This document shows, one piece after another, positions 17,369 through 27,204 of a stretch of 64,000 nucleotides of DNA (position 1 is the first letter of the stretch; every line of letters begins with the position of its first letter). A program made the translations under genes and the position numbers. Origin of the DNA: Candidatus Poribacteria bacterium (GTDB lineage: Bacteria > Poribacteria > WGA-4E > WGA-3G); contig PYIY01000036.1 in the NCBI GenBank assembly GCA_003635195.1, positions 5,005 through 69,004 of the forward strand. Reading direction: 5' to 3'. Below the pieces are notes generated by a model. That model worked only from the letters and a program-made list of their open reading frames with translations. It was not told the DNA's origin and ran no database searches.

Positions 17369-17397
17369 TTGCATTCTCAAGGTTTTTGTGATAATAT
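17369..17397 (+). promoter_or_regulatory. Sigma-70-like promoter for the 17482-19791 genes
   Basis: TTGCAT (17369-17374), 17 bases, TAATAT (17392-17397). The leader of about 80 bases ends with the ribosome site CTGGAGG before the ATG at 17482. Confidence 0.55.
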
Positions 17398-17481
17398 TTA
17401 ATAAGAAACCTGTCAACGCATTCAAGGATATATCCGTTACAGAGTTTAAATTTAAACATAAACTCTGGAGGATATAGATAC

Positions 17482-18279
17482 ATGTTATCCAAAATCGACA
17501 AGATTCTCACACTACTCTTAGCCGCACTGATATTTGGTGGTATCAGCGGATGTTATATTGATGCCAGTGACGATAGAGATAATGAACCCCCCGCTGTGCC
17601 ACGCGGCGTCAGGACTATCACAGGTGACGAACAGGTTATCATTGAGTGGTACCCTAACGGTGAATATGACTTAGCAGGCTATCAGGTGTGGCGTGGACGA
17701 GACGGCACCAATTTTGATAGTCTGGCAGACGTATCAGAAAGCACAACCCGTTATATAGATACAACTGTGCGAAACGGAGAAACCTATTACTACGCTGTCT
17801 CCGCTTATGACATTCACGAAAATGAAAGCGAACTCAGCCCCGAAGACGCTTGGGATACGCCGCGTCCAGAAGGACGAAATATCACGCTTGATGATTATAA
17901 TATTTTCCCAGAAAGAAGTGGTTTCGATTTCTCGCGACCGGAAAAAGGAAGTGTTCCATGGGACACTCCGGCAACGGATGTCTATTTTGCCTTTGATGCT
18001 GAACGCAATGCTACTTACCTCTACTCTGACAATGAAACGTTCATGCAAGATTTGGGGTACCACGAAAACCTCGATGCCGTAGATGTGGTGCCGAAAGACG
18101 GATATGTAGAGTTATTTGTTGAACTCATTGAGGGACATGTCTATGCCATCAATACACCAGACAATAACTTCGCAAAGATTCACGTGCGTGAACTTTATGA
18201 GGATGCAGTCGTTTTCGACTGGGCATATCAGACCGATCCAGGAAACGTACAATTAGCACCATCTCTCAAGCGTCCTTGA
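17482..18279 (+). CDS. Fibronectin type III lipoprotein
   Basis: The 265-residue protein has a lipoprotein signal peptide with lipobox GISGC (cysteine at about residue 24). Residues about 35-130 form a fibronectin type III domain: VPRGVRTITGDEQVIIEWYP, then LAGYQVWRGRDG, then ETYYYAVSAYDIHENES. The remainder is a beta-rich region without a recognised family, with many acidic and aromatic residues. It should be anchored to a membrane leaflet on the periplasmic or outer face. A GGAGG ribosome site precedes the ATG. It starts a probable operon with the membrane protein and DUF3108 genes, 15 and 54 bases apart. Confidence 0.82.
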   Translation: MLSKIDKILTLLLAALIFGGISGCYIDASDDRDNEPPAVPRGVRTITGDEQVIIEWYPNGEYDLAGYQVWRGRDGTNFDSLADVSESTTRYIDTTVRNGETYYYAVSAYDIHENESELSPEDAWDTPRPEGRNITLDDYNIFPERSGFDFSRPEKGSVPWDTPATDVYFAFDAERNATYLYSDNETFMQDLGYHENLDAVDVVPKDGYVELFVELIEGHVYAINTPDNNFAKIHVRELYEDAVVFDWAYQTDPGNVQLAPSLKRP

Positions 18280-18294
18280 TAAGGAATAAACTTT

Positions 18295-18957
18295 ATGAAA
18301 AAAAATAGAGAGGCGACATGGCTGTTGCCTCTACCATACATATTTTTTATATGCTTACTCTTTCTGAGCATTGGTTTTGTCAACGCTACTGCTGAAACTT
18401 CATCCGTTCAAACAGATGCTGCTGATGCAAAATCCGACTCCGAAAGCCAGAAACTCCCCTCATTTATCCCGGGGTATATGGATGAACCTGAAACGAAACC
18501 GAATTACACCCTGTTTCGGTTGCATCCAGAGCGGTACTACCCTGAACTCGACCTCCAAAAAGCGCGGCGGCTCTCAACTTTTATGCCCGGATTGGGACAG
18601 GCTTATGCCGGTAATTACACAAAAGCAACGTTGTTCCTAACTGTGGAGTTAAGCACTTTCGCACTTGCTGGGTATAACATCGCTCGTGCACTGCATTATA
18701 ACGAACAAAGTGTATTTGAGACTGGATTCCAAGATGACCGGACAGGTAAATTCCTAACGTATGACCAAGGGCGTACGCGTATGAGAAATCATGCATTTTT
18801 CAGTGGTATTTTCCTCGCAACAGGGATCGGGATCCATATCTGGAATATCCTTGATGCACCTAAAACCGCTGAAGCGTATAATAATCGAAGATTTTCGCTG
18901 CAGGTGCAACAAACAGGTAGTGGCTTTCAATCTCTGGTTTTCACCCATAGATTCTAA
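18295..18957 (+). CDS. DUF5683-like membrane protein
   Basis: 220 residues. A signal or first membrane segment spans about residues 10-32. The motif LSTFMPGLGQAYAGNYTKATLFL at about 97-119 followed by hydrophobic helices (about 112-128 and 160-182) resembles DUF5683 and similar proteins with a PGxGQ motif, which are integral membrane proteins of unknown role. Residues 33-95 are polar and rich in acidic residues. The last strand (SLQVQQTGSGFQSLVFTHRF) ends in phenylalanine, so an outer-membrane location for the tail is conceivable. AAGGA before the ATG supports the start. It lies between the FnIII lipoprotein and the DUF3108 gene. Confidence 0.65.
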   Translation: MKKNREATWLLPLPYIFFICLLFLSIGFVNATAETSSVQTDAADAKSDSESQKLPSFIPGYMDEPETKPNYTLFRLHPERYYPELDLQKARRLSTFMPGLGQAYAGNYTKATLFLTVELSTFALAGYNIARALHYNEQSVFETGFQDDRTGKFLTYDQGRTRMRNHAFFSGIFLATGIGIHIWNILDAPKTAEAYNNRRFSLQVQQTGSGFQSLVFTHRF

Positions 18958-19011
18958 AACGGCTGGCTGTAGAAAACTTTTCATATCAACGCCAATTGCG
19001 AGGACAAAAGC

Positions 19012-19791
19012 GTGCGTTATGCAAAATACCTGATCTTTGCCCTGCTCTTAGTCGGGAACACTGCCTTAAGCGATAACTCCATATCTCTTGTTGATGCAGA
19101 AAACATCGTCCCGAACCCCCTCCGCGTCGGTGAAAAGTTAACTTATGATATTCGTTGGAAAAAAATACCCGCTGGAAAACGGACAGATTGGATTGTCAAA
19201 GGAGCGGTAGTGAATGGAGAGAATGTTTATCGTATTCAATCTGAAATGAAAACCCGTGCACTTTTCAGACTCTATAAATTCCGAAGTCGGCAGGAAACGC
19301 ATCTACATCCGACAACGCTTTCACCGATCCGCTTCGAGAATTATGTGCAAGACCGAAAATTTCAAGTGGCTGTCAAAATTGATTTCCATGAGGGTAAAGC
19401 GGACTATGAAAGGGTCTCGCGTCCAAACCCAAAAGCACCGCAAAAGCGCGAGACAAAAGTACTGGAAATACCACCCGGCACACAAGATGAACTCTCAATT
19501 ATCTACTTTCTACGTTCTAAGCAACTTGAGCTTGGTGAAACTTATTTTTTTCCGCTACTTGCGAAAGGAAAAGTGCATAAGGCTACACTTGCTGTTGAAC
19601 GTACGGAGTTCGTTAAGAACAAGGTGTTGGGGACTGTTAAGACACTTGTATTGCGATCATCAGAAGGCAATCGCTTCTGGATCACAGACGATGAGCGGCG
19701 GTTACCTGTTAAACTTGAGTTTGAAAGCAAAAGGGGAACAGTGGTATCCATTTTAACAGAGGTTGAACCAGAGGTTGAACCTGCGAATTAA
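19012..19791 (+). CDS. DUF3108 periplasmic protein
   Basis: Starts with GTG at 19012 after AGGACAAAAGC; 259 residues. A signal peptide covers residues 1-20. The mature part matches DUF3108: LRVGEKLTYDIRWKKIPAG is the usual opening, GTQDELSIIYFLRS and ELGETYFFPLLAKGK are mid-domain signatures, and FWITDDERRLPVKLEFESKRG closes it. Members are periplasmic beta-proteins often found near envelope or surface-polysaccharide genes; biochemical role is not known. The C-terminus has a short VEPEVEP tail. The gene is followed 63 bases later by mfd on the same strand. Confidence 0.82.
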   Translation: MRYAKYLIFALLLVGNTALSDNSISLVDAENIVPNPLRVGEKLTYDIRWKKIPAGKRTDWIVKGAVVNGENVYRIQSEMKTRALFRLYKFRSRQETHLHPTTLSPIRFENYVQDRKFQVAVKIDFHEGKADYERVSRPNPKAPQKRETKVLEIPPGTQDELSIIYFLRSKQLELGETYFFPLLAKGKVHKATLAVERTEFVKNKVLGTVKTLVLRSSEGNRFWITDDERRLPVKLEFESKRGTVVSILTEVEPEVEPAN

Positions 19792-19854
19792 AACTATAAT
19801 AAACATTTTCTATCCCCGAAACCTCCAGTGATATGATATGTCAAGGAAATAGAA

Positions 19855-22800
19855 GTGATAGAGTTTTTACGTGAAACAGAAAATTACCAAACATTGGTCG
19901 CGCGCCTCAAAGATGGTAAGAAACTTCCGTGGCTTAGAGGGTTGGTAAACGCATCGACGGCGTACCTCTTCGCAACGCTAATTGACGATTTTCCGAAGAA
20001 ATCCTTTCTAATTGTGCTTCCCTCACACCGTGAAGCCGAACAAGTGATGGCGGAAATCTGTACCTATCGAGCGTATCCAACCTTAGAAACGACACCCACC
20101 ACTGCTCCAGAATCCGGTATTAATTTTTTCCCCGGTTGGCACCGCAAAATTTTTGATGGCATCGCCCCTCCTAAAAACACCGTTGCGGACCGAATAGGGT
20201 GTCTTGAACGCCTGCTGCAGAAAGAACGGAGCATCGTCGTAACTACAAGCCAAGCGATGCTTTACAAACTTCCGCCCCGACAGCATTTTGCCGATGCTTG
20301 CTATGTCCTTAATCTTGATGATGAGATAGATCCGGATGATGTCGCAGCAATGCTGATTCGCGGTGGATACCAGAGCGTTGAACTCGTGGAAGTCAAAGGA
20401 GAGTTTGCGCGCAGAGGGGACATCCTTGATGTCTATCCTCTTACAGCCGATGCCCCGGTCCGACTTGAATTTTTTGGCGATGAAATTGATACCATCCGCA
20501 CCTTCGATCCAATATCGCAACGTTCAACGGCATCCATTAAAGCGGTTACCCTGACACCGCTGCGAGAAGTGCTTTCCGAGGATATCTCCGTTGAACATTG
20601 GCGCGCCCAAGCAGACTTACTCATTCAGGCACAACCGGCACCACAGTTCATAAATGCTGTCCGGGAAGTAACACAGCACTTAACCGGAGCAGCAACATCT
20701 CAATATCCGCTTCAAGGTTGCCCCCTCAATGATGCAATAGAGGCATTTTTACCGATGCTCGTCCCGGAAACCGAATTGCTTACGGACTATCTGCCCGACG
20801 ATACGATTGTCTGCTTGATAGAACCACAGTGGCAACAGCGCGAAGCCGCACAAATGCACGAACGGACACAGGAATTGTATGAAAAGAAGATCGGTGAAGC
20901 CAACCTCATGGTGCCACCGGATAATCTCTTAGCCTCCTTTGAAATGCTTAGCACGCAATTAGAGCGGTATCCCGTCCTTTCATCATCTTTGGCGCCACCG
21001 CGTGAGGTTACTGAGGGGCAATTGGCACCGTTGCATTTTGAAATGAAACCGCTTGCCCTACCATCTGGCAACTATCAGACGATCATCAATCAAATTAAAA
21101 CGTGGGTAGGTAGGGGGAAACGGATCCATCTTTTTTGCGAAACGCCGCAGCAATCGAAACGCGTAACTGAGATTTTAGCCGAGCGGGATTTATTTCCTCC
21201 AGATATTGACATCAGTGTTGGAGCCATCAGTGAAGGATTTCTCAACGAACAGTTAGATCTCATCGTTATCTCCGAAGACGAACTCTTCGGAAGTCGCCAA
21301 CATCGCCGAGTTCGGCACCGTCCACCTACAGATGGCACCCCCATTCTTAGCTTGATTGATCTGAAAGTTGGCGACTATGTTGTTCACGTTTCGCACGGTA
21401 TTGCTATCTATGATGGGATACGCCGATTGGCAATTGATGGCAAATCGCAAGATTTCCTCATTCTTAAATACAGTGATGGTAATATCCTCTATGTACCTAC
21501 CTATCAAGTAGATCTTGTTCAAAAATACATTGGGAGCAAAGACAACGCGCATAAACCTCGCGTCGACCGGCTCGGCGGAACAGCGTGGCATCGCCGGAAA
21601 GGACGTGTTAAAGAATCGATTGAACAGATGGCGGATGAATTGCTCAGCTTGTATGCCCTTCGGCAAGCCCGAAAAGGATACAGTTTCCCTGCTGAGGTGC
21701 CCTGGCAAACCGAATTTGAGGCACTCTTCCCGTATCAGGAGACCGATGACCAACTCCAAGCGATTGAGGACGTTAAAACTGACATGGAAGATGAGCGACC
21801 GATGGATAGACTTGTCTGTGGTGACGTTGGATATGGAAAGACGGAGATCGCTTTGCGTGCCGCTTTCAAAGCGGTTATGGCAGAAAAGCAGGTCGCAATT
21901 CTCGTGCCGACAACGATTCTCGCACTGCAACACTATGATACCTTTGAGAAACGGTTTCAATCTTTTCCTATCAATATTGAGATGCTAAACCGGTTTCGCA
22001 CACCGAAGGAAATAAAACAGATTAAGGAAAAATTGGCGGCGGGTACTGTTGATGTTGTTATCGGTACACATAGTCTACTCTCCAAGACAGTGACATTTCA
22101 GAATCTTGGACTTCTCATCGTTGACGAGGAGCATCGCTTTGGGGTTAAGCATAAGGAGAAAATCAAACAATTTAAAGAGACTATTGATGTGCTTACGCTC
22201 ACGGCTACACCGATTCCGCGCACACTCCACATGTCGCTCGTCGGTATTCGGGATTTTAGCGTCATCAATACGCCACCGGCGGATCGGTTACCGATCCAGA
22301 CCTTTGTGATGCCTTACAATACGGAGATGATTCGAGAAGCGATCACGGCGGAATTGGCGCGCGATGGACAGATTTTTTTCGTCCACAACCGTGTTCAAGA
22401 TATTCATAATATTGCCATAATGCTTCAAGAACTCATGCCGGATGCACGCATTGCGGTCGCGCACGGGCAGATGCCGGAGCGTGAATTGGAAACCGTTATG
22501 CTTGAGTTTGTTCGTCACAAACACGATATACTCGTTTGTACAATGATTATTGAGTCCGGATTGGATATCCCAAACGTTAACACAATCCTGATTAATCGGG
22601 CGGACGCGCTCGGTTTAGCGCAACTTTATCAGTTACGTGGGCGCGTCGGACGTGCCAACGTTCAGGCTTATGGATATCTATTCTATCCACGAGATCGGTC
22701 GATTACTGAGGGTGCGCAAAAACGGCTTCGCGTTATTGAGGAATTTACGGACCTCGGCTCAGGTTTTAAAATTGCCCTCCGTGATTTAGAAATTCGCGGC

Positions 22801-23364
22801 ACCGGTAATATACTCGGTGCAGAGCAGCACGGGCATATCGTCACTATTGGTTATGAACTGTATTGTAAACTCCTTGAAGAAGCAGTGATGGCACTAAAAG
22901 GCGAAAAGGTCGAGGAGACGCTGGAAACACGAATTAGTCTGCCAGTAGAAGCCTATCTGCCCGATGATTATGTACCCGATAGCCGTCAGAAGGTCTCCGT
23001 CTACAAAAAAATTGCAGGTTTGAAAGATGCCGCTGCGTTGAAAGAACTCCGCGAGGAACTTCAAGACCGTTACGGTGCGATCCCCGAGCCTGCTGAGATG
23101 TTACTTGAAATCGCCAGCGTAAAGCAACTGAGTCAAAATCTCGGTATTACCGCGATCGTTGCCGGCAAAGAGCAGGTAAAGGTTACTTTTGACGAACAAA
23201 AACCGAGAATTAATGTGAAGAAATTCATTGAAATAATCCACCAAAATAGCAACCTCCAGTTGCAACCACCGGCACAGCTTAAAATTCAGATGCCGGGGAT
23301 GTCTGGAGTGAATATGTTAACCGAATTACAACAAACGCTCAAGTTGTTTGTTGATTCATCTTAA
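19855..23364 (+). CDS. mfd: Transcription-repair coupling factor Mfd
   Basis: Starts with GTG at 19855 after CAAGGAAATAGAA; 1169 residues, normal size. The UvrB-like N-terminal region (about 1-350) includes RGDILDVYP and [15 protein letters not shown]. The RNA-polymerase-binding domain (about 500-570) has [19 protein letters not shown]. The RecG-type translocase has Walker [15 protein letters not shown] (about 655), the DEEH box [10 protein letters not shown] (about 755), TATPIPRTL, and motif [10 protein letters not shown]. The C-terminal TRCF/D7 domain is at about 1010-1150. Mfd removes RNA polymerase stalled at lesions and recruits UvrA. It heads the run of parvulin genes; the next gene begins 138 bases later. 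Confidence 0.97.
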   Translation: MIEFLRETENYQTLVARLKDGKKLPWLRGLVNASTAYLFATLIDDFPKKSFLIVLPSHREAEQVMAEICTYRAYPTLETTPTTAPESGINFFPGWHRKIFDGIAPPKNTVADRIGCLERLLQKERSIVVTTSQAMLYKLPPRQHFADACYVLNLDDEIDPDDVAAMLIRGGYQSVELVEVKGEFARRGDILDVYPLTADAPVRLEFFGDEIDTIRTFDPISQRSTASIKAVTLTPLREVLSEDISVEHWRAQADLLIQAQPAPQFINAVREVTQHLTGAATSQYPLQGCPLNDAIEAFLPMLVPETELLTDYLPDDTIVCLIEPQWQQREAAQMHERTQELYEKKIGEANLMVPPDNLLASFEMLSTQLERYPVLSSSLAPPREVTEGQLAPLHFEMKPLALPSGNYQTIINQIKTWVGRGKRIHLFCETPQQSKRVTEILAERDLFPPDIDISVGAISEGFLNEQLDLIVISEDELFGSRQHRRVRHRPPTDGTPILSLIDLKVGDYVVHVSHGIAIYDGIRRLAIDGKSQDFLILKYSDGNILYVPTYQVDLVQKYIGSKDNAHKPRVDRLGGTAWHRRKGRVKESIEQMADELLSLYALRQARKGYSFPAEVPWQTEFEALFPYQETDDQLQAIEDVKTDMEDERPMDRLVCGDVGYGKTEIALRAAFKAVMAEKQVAILVPTTILALQHYDTFEKRFQSFPINIEMLNRFRTPKEIKQIKEKLAAGTVDVVIGTHSLLSKTVTFQNLGLLIVDEEHRFGVKHKEKIKQFKETIDVLTLTATPIPRTLHMSLVGIRDFSVINTPPADRLPIQTFVMPYNTEMIREAITAELARDGQIFFVHNRVQDIHNIAIMLQELMPDARIAVAHGQMPERELETVMLEFVRHKHDILVCTMIIESGLDIPNVNTILINRADALGLAQLYQLRGRVGRANVQAYGYLFYPRDRSITEGAQKRLRVIEEFTDLGSGFKIALRDLEIRGTGNILGAEQHGHIVTIGYELYCKLLEEAVMALKGEKVEETLETRISLPVEAYLPDDYVPDSRQKVSVYKKIAGLKDAAALKELREELQDRYGAIPEPAEMLLEIASVKQLSQNLGITAIVAGKEQVKVTFDEQKPRINVKKFIEIIHQNSNLQLQPPAQLKIQMPGMSGVNMLTELQQTLKLFVDSS

Positions 23365-23501
23365 ATGAAAGGTTATCGAAGAGAGGCGTGCTACACGCAT
23401 TGTCCAAAGTGTGTAAGCCTAACCAACGGGCGGGCTGGATATACGGAGAGGCACTTGATTTCCTAAACCGACCTGACCGAACCGCAAGGAACATTAAAAA
23501 T

Positions 23502-24473
23502 ATGAGAAAAACGATTGCTATTTTTGTAGTTGTCGCCGTGACTTGTCTATTGACTTGGAAGCTCGTCCAATCGGATAGTCATGAGCAGCCTGCACCTGTG
23601 ACGGAAGAGAGTCGGGTGATTGTGGCAGAGTACAAATGGAACGGCGACACATACCAAATTTCGTTAGCGGATTTGAACGCCGCTATCGCAGAATTGCCTG
23701 TTTACCGTCAACAGAACTATGAGAGTCGAGCGGACAAAGCCGAATATCTTGAAGAGTTGATAGAGGAACGGCTCAAAATCCTCCGTGCAGCTGACGAAAA
23801 ATTTGATAAACTCTCTGAACATCTCAAGAAACTCGAAGACTACACGCACCAACTCATGGTTGAGAAATTAACCGAGATGGAAGTTGATGCCAAGGTGGTC
23901 TATACCACTGACGACCTTATGGCGCATTATCAGGCGAATCTAAGTGAGTACGTTGAGGAAGCCAAAGTTCGCGCAACCTGCATCACGCTTGATGATGAAG
24001 ACCTCGCCAACGAGACACTTGATGCTATTAAAGCAGGAAAAGACATCGTTGATATGGCGAAGGAACTGTTTGACGCAGGAAAATTAGCGAACGGACCCGG
24101 TAGCACCAACTCAGATGATCCGGGCAATACCAACTTCTTCATAAAGGGAGCCTCACCGCGTTGGTCGGAATTCATTGACGCTGTTTTCGCACAAGAAGTC
24201 GGCGAAATGACAGATGCTGTCTTTGAAACGGATGTCAACGACGAAACTTTCTACCTTATCTTCCGTAAAGAGGAGCATCACCCCGAACGACAGCAGGAAT
24301 TTGACGAGGTCAAAAGCGATATTGAAAGAACAGTTGAGCGCGCAAAGAAACGCGAGCGTATCAATGAATGGGTCACCGAGATTTCTGCAAAAGGCAAGTT
24401 AAAAACCTATCCTGATAATATTCCGACGCCCCCGCCACCCGAAGAAGCGGAGACCGAGGAGTCAGAACAGTAG
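23502..24473 (+). CDS. Parvulin-type peptidyl-prolyl isomerase, membrane-anchored
   Basis: The start is taken as ATG 23502 (after AACCGCAAGGAACATT), which begins a hydrophobic anchor (residues about 4-21); 323 residues. The N-terminal helical part (about 40-140) resembles the SurA/PrsA chaperone segment. Residues about 145-260 look like a degenerate PpiC rotamase domain (VRATCITLDDEDLANETLDAI, then EEVGEM-type strand, then ETFYLIFRKEEHHPE). A long helix and a proline/acid-rich tail end it. It is probably a periplasmic folding helper for envelope proteins. It is a paralogue of the next gene (same layout and same ending), separated from it by an insertion-sequence remnant. Confidence 0.75.
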   Translation: MRKTIAIFVVVAVTCLLTWKLVQSDSHEQPAPVTEESRVIVAEYKWNGDTYQISLADLNAAIAELPVYRQQNYESRADKAEYLEELIEERLKILRAADEKFDKLSEHLKKLEDYTHQLMVEKLTEMEVDAKVVYTTDDLMAHYQANLSEYVEEAKVRATCITLDDEDLANETLDAIKAGKDIVDMAKELFDAGKLANGPGSTNSDDPGNTNFFIKGASPRWSEFIDAVFAQEVGEMTDAVFETDVNDETFYLIFRKEEHHPERQQEFDEVKSDIERTVERAKKRERINEWVTEISAKGKLKTYPDNIPTPPPPEEAETEESEQ

Positions 24474-24500
24474 CCTATTTCCATTTGTGGAAGCAATGTC

Positions 24501-24518
24501 CCTAACCATAGGGTTAGG
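24501..24518. repeat. Perfect short hairpin after the first parvulin gene
   Basis: CCTAACC (24501-24507) pairs with GGTTAGG (24512-24518) around ATAG. No T run follows, so termination is uncertain. Confidence 0.4.
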
Positions 24519-24540
24519 TGAAAAAGGAGTTATAATTGAG

Positions 24541-24833
24541 TCAAGTGCCACCTCACGATAAATCGTGAAGCTTGCTTCTCGGGCTATGGTTCGTAACTTT
24601 ACCTGCATACCCCCGAGGGGCTCAAGCAGCCCACGATGCAGAACCTCAGACGCTTCCGAAATTGGAAGTAGAACGAACATTCTAATGTCATCGAGTTACT
24701 TGGAAATGTGTGGTATGCGATAGAATCGCCATTTCCATAGAATACATTATAGCATTTTTTAATGGAATATGTCAAGAAAAAAAGGAAAGGAGCGGTGTTC
24801 CTCCATGCCTTAAAAGGCAGGGTTTCCACACCG
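24541..24833 (-). mobile_element. Remnants of IS200/IS605-type element ends
   Basis: The 369-base space between the two parvulin genes holds no gene but many hairpins. Read on the minus strand, 24793-24833 is GGAAACCC, a TGCCTT/AAGGCA hairpin, and GGAGGAAC within CGGTGT/ACACCG arms, a layout typical of IS200/IS605 ends. At 24541-24580 the minus strand reads GAGAAGCAAGCTTCACGATT, then ATCGTGAGGTGG, with a TCACGAT-AA-ATCGTGA hairpin, again like the tail of a TnpB element. Between them lie further hairpins (GGAAATG/CATTTCC with GCGAT/ATCGC inside). No tnpA or tnpB frame remains. Identification is by recalled pattern. Confidence 0.42.
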
Positions 24834-24842
24834 AAGATTTTG

Positions 24843-25847
24843 ATGAAAATGCTCACAAGAATTGCCCGGTTTATGGGCAGAATAGATTGCAAGCCTCGAC
24901 TGCCGGTTGTCTCTTTACTTTTACTTGGGATTCTTGTCACACATCCCGTCTTTTATAGTTGTGGCGACAAGGCTATTGGGGCTGACGGAACAGTTATTGC
25001 TGAATTTGAGTGGAACGGTAAGCAGCGCATCACCCTTGAAGAGATGATGCAAGAGATTAGCGAACTACCAGAGTACAAGCAACGGCAGTATCAAGACAAA
25101 GAGGGGCTGGAAACATACATGCTTCTTATGGCAGAAAGCCGCTTAATTCTCAATCTCGCTCGCGACCATAAACTGAACGAAGACCCGGAAATTCTCAAGA
25201 AGGTTCAGGACTATCTTCACGAGTTGATGGTTAAGAGAATTACCACCCAAGAAGTTGACGATAAACTCGCGCTGTCTCCAGCGGATTATATGGCGTACTA
25301 TGAAGCAAACAAAGCGGACTATGTCCGTCCTGCGCAAGTCAGACTTTTGTGTATTACGCTCATAGATGAGGAACGCGCTAATGAAGTTTCCGCACAAATC
25401 AAGGAGGGTAAAGACATCGCCGAGATTGCCCAAGAACTCTCTGACCGGGGTGAACTTGTTGGTCCTGGCGCGAATCCATCCGCTCCTGGCGATACCGAGT
25501 ACTTCAGTCGTGATTCTTATCCGTCGGGAACTGAACCTTTCTTAGACGCTGCGTTCTCTGCGGAAATCGGTCAAATCCATGGTGATGTTATTACAGTTGA
25601 AGTCCAAGGACAGAAATACTACATGATGTTCCGTAAGGACGAGGCGCGCGATGAATACCAAAAACCCTTTGAGGATGAGGATGTTCATAAGAGTGTCGTG
25701 CGGAAGGCTGATCGCGAAAAGCGGGAAGCACTTATGACAGAATGGGTCAATAAACTCCGCGAACGCGCCGAGGTCAAAACCTATATTGACCGGATCCCGG
25801 AGGCAGAACCTGAAGAACCGCCTGCGGAGACGGAACCCGAAGAATAA
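24843..25847 (+). CDS. Parvulin-type peptidyl-prolyl isomerase lipoprotein
   Basis: About 334 residues from ATG 24843; an ATG at 24762 lies inside the insertion-sequence remnant and is unlikely. The signal peptide ends in lipobox VFYSC, so the protein is lipid-anchored. Residues about 45-140 are the helical SurA/PrsA-type part (LEEMMQEISELPEYKQRQY), and about 145-265 a PpiC-like domain (VRLLCITLIDEERANEVSAQIKE, then VEVQGQKYYMMFRKDE). A charged helix and an EPEEPPAETEPEE tail follow. It is a diverged copy of the gene upstream and probably helps fold exported proteins. The original ribosome site seems displaced by the inserted sequence; none is obvious. Confidence 0.75.
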   Translation: MKMLTRIARFMGRIDCKPRLPVVSLLLLGILVTHPVFYSCGDKAIGADGTVIAEFEWNGKQRITLEEMMQEISELPEYKQRQYQDKEGLETYMLLMAESRLILNLARDHKLNEDPEILKKVQDYLHELMVKRITTQEVDDKLALSPADYMAYYEANKADYVRPAQVRLLCITLIDEERANEVSAQIKEGKDIAEIAQELSDRGELVGPGANPSAPGDTEYFSRDSYPSGTEPFLDAAFSAEIGQIHGDVITVEVQGQKYYMMFRKDEARDEYQKPFEDEDVHKSVVRKADREKREALMTEWVNKLRERAEVKTYIDRIPEAEPEEPPAETEPEE

Positions 25848-25860
25848 TTTATACGACTCA

Positions 25861-25889
25861 GTGTGGCGCGGTTAGGAATCGCGCCACAC
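25861..25889. repeat. Strong intergenic hairpin
   Basis: GTGTGGCGCG (25861-25870) pairs perfectly with CGCGCCACAC (25880-25889). No T run follows, so processing or attenuation is as likely as termination; the SurA-like gene begins 18 bases later. Confidence 0.5.
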
Positions 25890-25907
25890 CGTTAAAGGAG
25901 CGGACAC

Positions 25908-27197
25908 ATGCTGTACAAAAAAGGTGTGTATCTCACGTTGATCGTTCTTTTTATCAGTAGTGCCTCAAGCGTTTATGCGCGCACATTTGATAGAATCGTC
26001 GCTTATGTCAACGACGACGTTGTAACCAAACGCGAACTTGATGTCTTAGTGAAACAGCGCGCAATGGAACTCCAGCAAGTTTATCGTTTTAGTGAGCGCG
26101 AAGCACTCAATGAGGCTGAACGACAACGCGCTGAGTTGTTGGACAGACTTATCCGGCAAATGCTACTTCTGGAAGCAGCGTTGACATTGAGGATCACTGT
26201 TAGTGATACAGAGGTAGAACAGTACATCGAAGACTTCAAAGACAAATATCAAATTGAGACCGACGAGGAATTTAAAAGGCAGCTGAACCGAGAGGGGATG
26301 ACCCTCGTCGCATTCCGTGAACAATCAGAGCGGAACCTTAAAACAGAGAAACTCGTTATGGGCAGAATTGTCCCCAGATTACAGATACGCGAGAGCGAAA
26401 TCCAAAAATTCTTTGAAGAAAATCGAGACCAATTATCAACCAAAGCGGACAAAGTCCATCTAAGACACATTTTTCTCGCCTTTAAACCCAACCAAGCAGA
26501 TCGCGATGCCGCTAACGAAAGTGTCAAAAAAGCGATTAATGAGATCGAAACGGGAAAAGCGACGTTTCAGGATGTTGCGCAACGTTATGATACCTCCCAA
26601 CAGGCTGGAACTCTCATAGAGGTGTCCACCGAAGAGCTCAGTAAATTTCCGAAGGTCTTTCAAGATTCACTCACAAACTTGGCGGTAGGTGCGCTCAGTG
26701 AACCTATTGAAGGAGACAAAGGGCTCTATGTATTTACCGTTGAAAAGAAAACTGATGAGGTGATTGAATTTCGGTATTTCATTGTCCCGTTACTTCCAAG
26801 CCCAGCAGCTATGGAAGAAACGCGCAAGCATGCTGACGAAGTTTACGCAAAATTGGAGGCTGGTGAAGATTTTAGTAAACTGGCATTGGCACATTCTGAT
26901 GATGATGAAACGCGTGAAAACGGTGGAGATCTCGGGGTCCGATCCTTATCGGAACTCAATCCTAAAACGCGAGAGGTCGTTGAACCGCTGGCATCGGGTG
27001 CCTACAGTCAACCGTACGAAACTGAACTTGGATTCCACATCTTCAGAGCTGACGAGCGAGATAGTCCGGATCTCACTGAAGCGGAGAAAGCACAAATTAC
27101 CGTCATCCTCCGTCAACAGCGATTCCAAGAAGAATGGGACGCATACACCAACAAACTGCTTGAAAACGCCTACGTCAAAATTAAACTGAAAGAGTAA
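25908..27197 (+). CDS. SurA-like periplasmic chaperone with two parvulin domains
   Basis: 429 residues, the length of SurA. A signal peptide (1-24, cut after VYA) is followed by the SurA N-terminal chaperone segment (FDRIVAYVNDDVVTKRELD, about 25-165), a first PpiC domain (about 183-283: VHLRHIFLAFKP to GLYVFTVEKK) and a second, better conserved one (about 285-390: FRYFIVPLLPS, GGDLGVRSLSELNP, TELGFHIFRADE), then the C-terminal helix that packs on the N-domain. SurA escorts beta-barrel proteins such as LptD through the periplasm. AAAGGAG before the ATG supports the start. It lies seven bases before the LptD-like gene, its likely main client. Confidence 0.88.
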   Translation: MLYKKGVYLTLIVLFISSASSVYARTFDRIVAYVNDDVVTKRELDVLVKQRAMELQQVYRFSEREALNEAERQRAELLDRLIRQMLLLEAALTLRITVSDTEVEQYIEDFKDKYQIETDEEFKRQLNREGMTLVAFREQSERNLKTEKLVMGRIVPRLQIRESEIQKFFEENRDQLSTKADKVHLRHIFLAFKPNQADRDAANESVKKAINEIETGKATFQDVAQRYDTSQQAGTLIEVSTEELSKFPKVFQDSLTNLAVGALSEPIEGDKGLYVFTVEKKTDEVIEFRYFIVPLLPSPAAMEETRKHADEVYAKLEAGEDFSKLALAHSDDDETRENGGDLGVRSLSELNPKTREVVEPLASGAYSQPYETELGFHIFRADERDSPDLTEAEKAQITVILRQQRFQEEWDAYTNKLLENAYVKIKLKE

Positions 27198-27204
27198 GAA
27201 ACTT

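Noticed and set aside
21253..21960. 235-codon minus-strand frame inside mfd
   Set aside because: Lies fully within a well-conserved Mfd coding region; no family resemblance.
24762..24842. Earlier ATG for the second parvulin gene
   Set aside because: This part is made of insertion-sequence end hairpins; the lipoprotein signal begins later.
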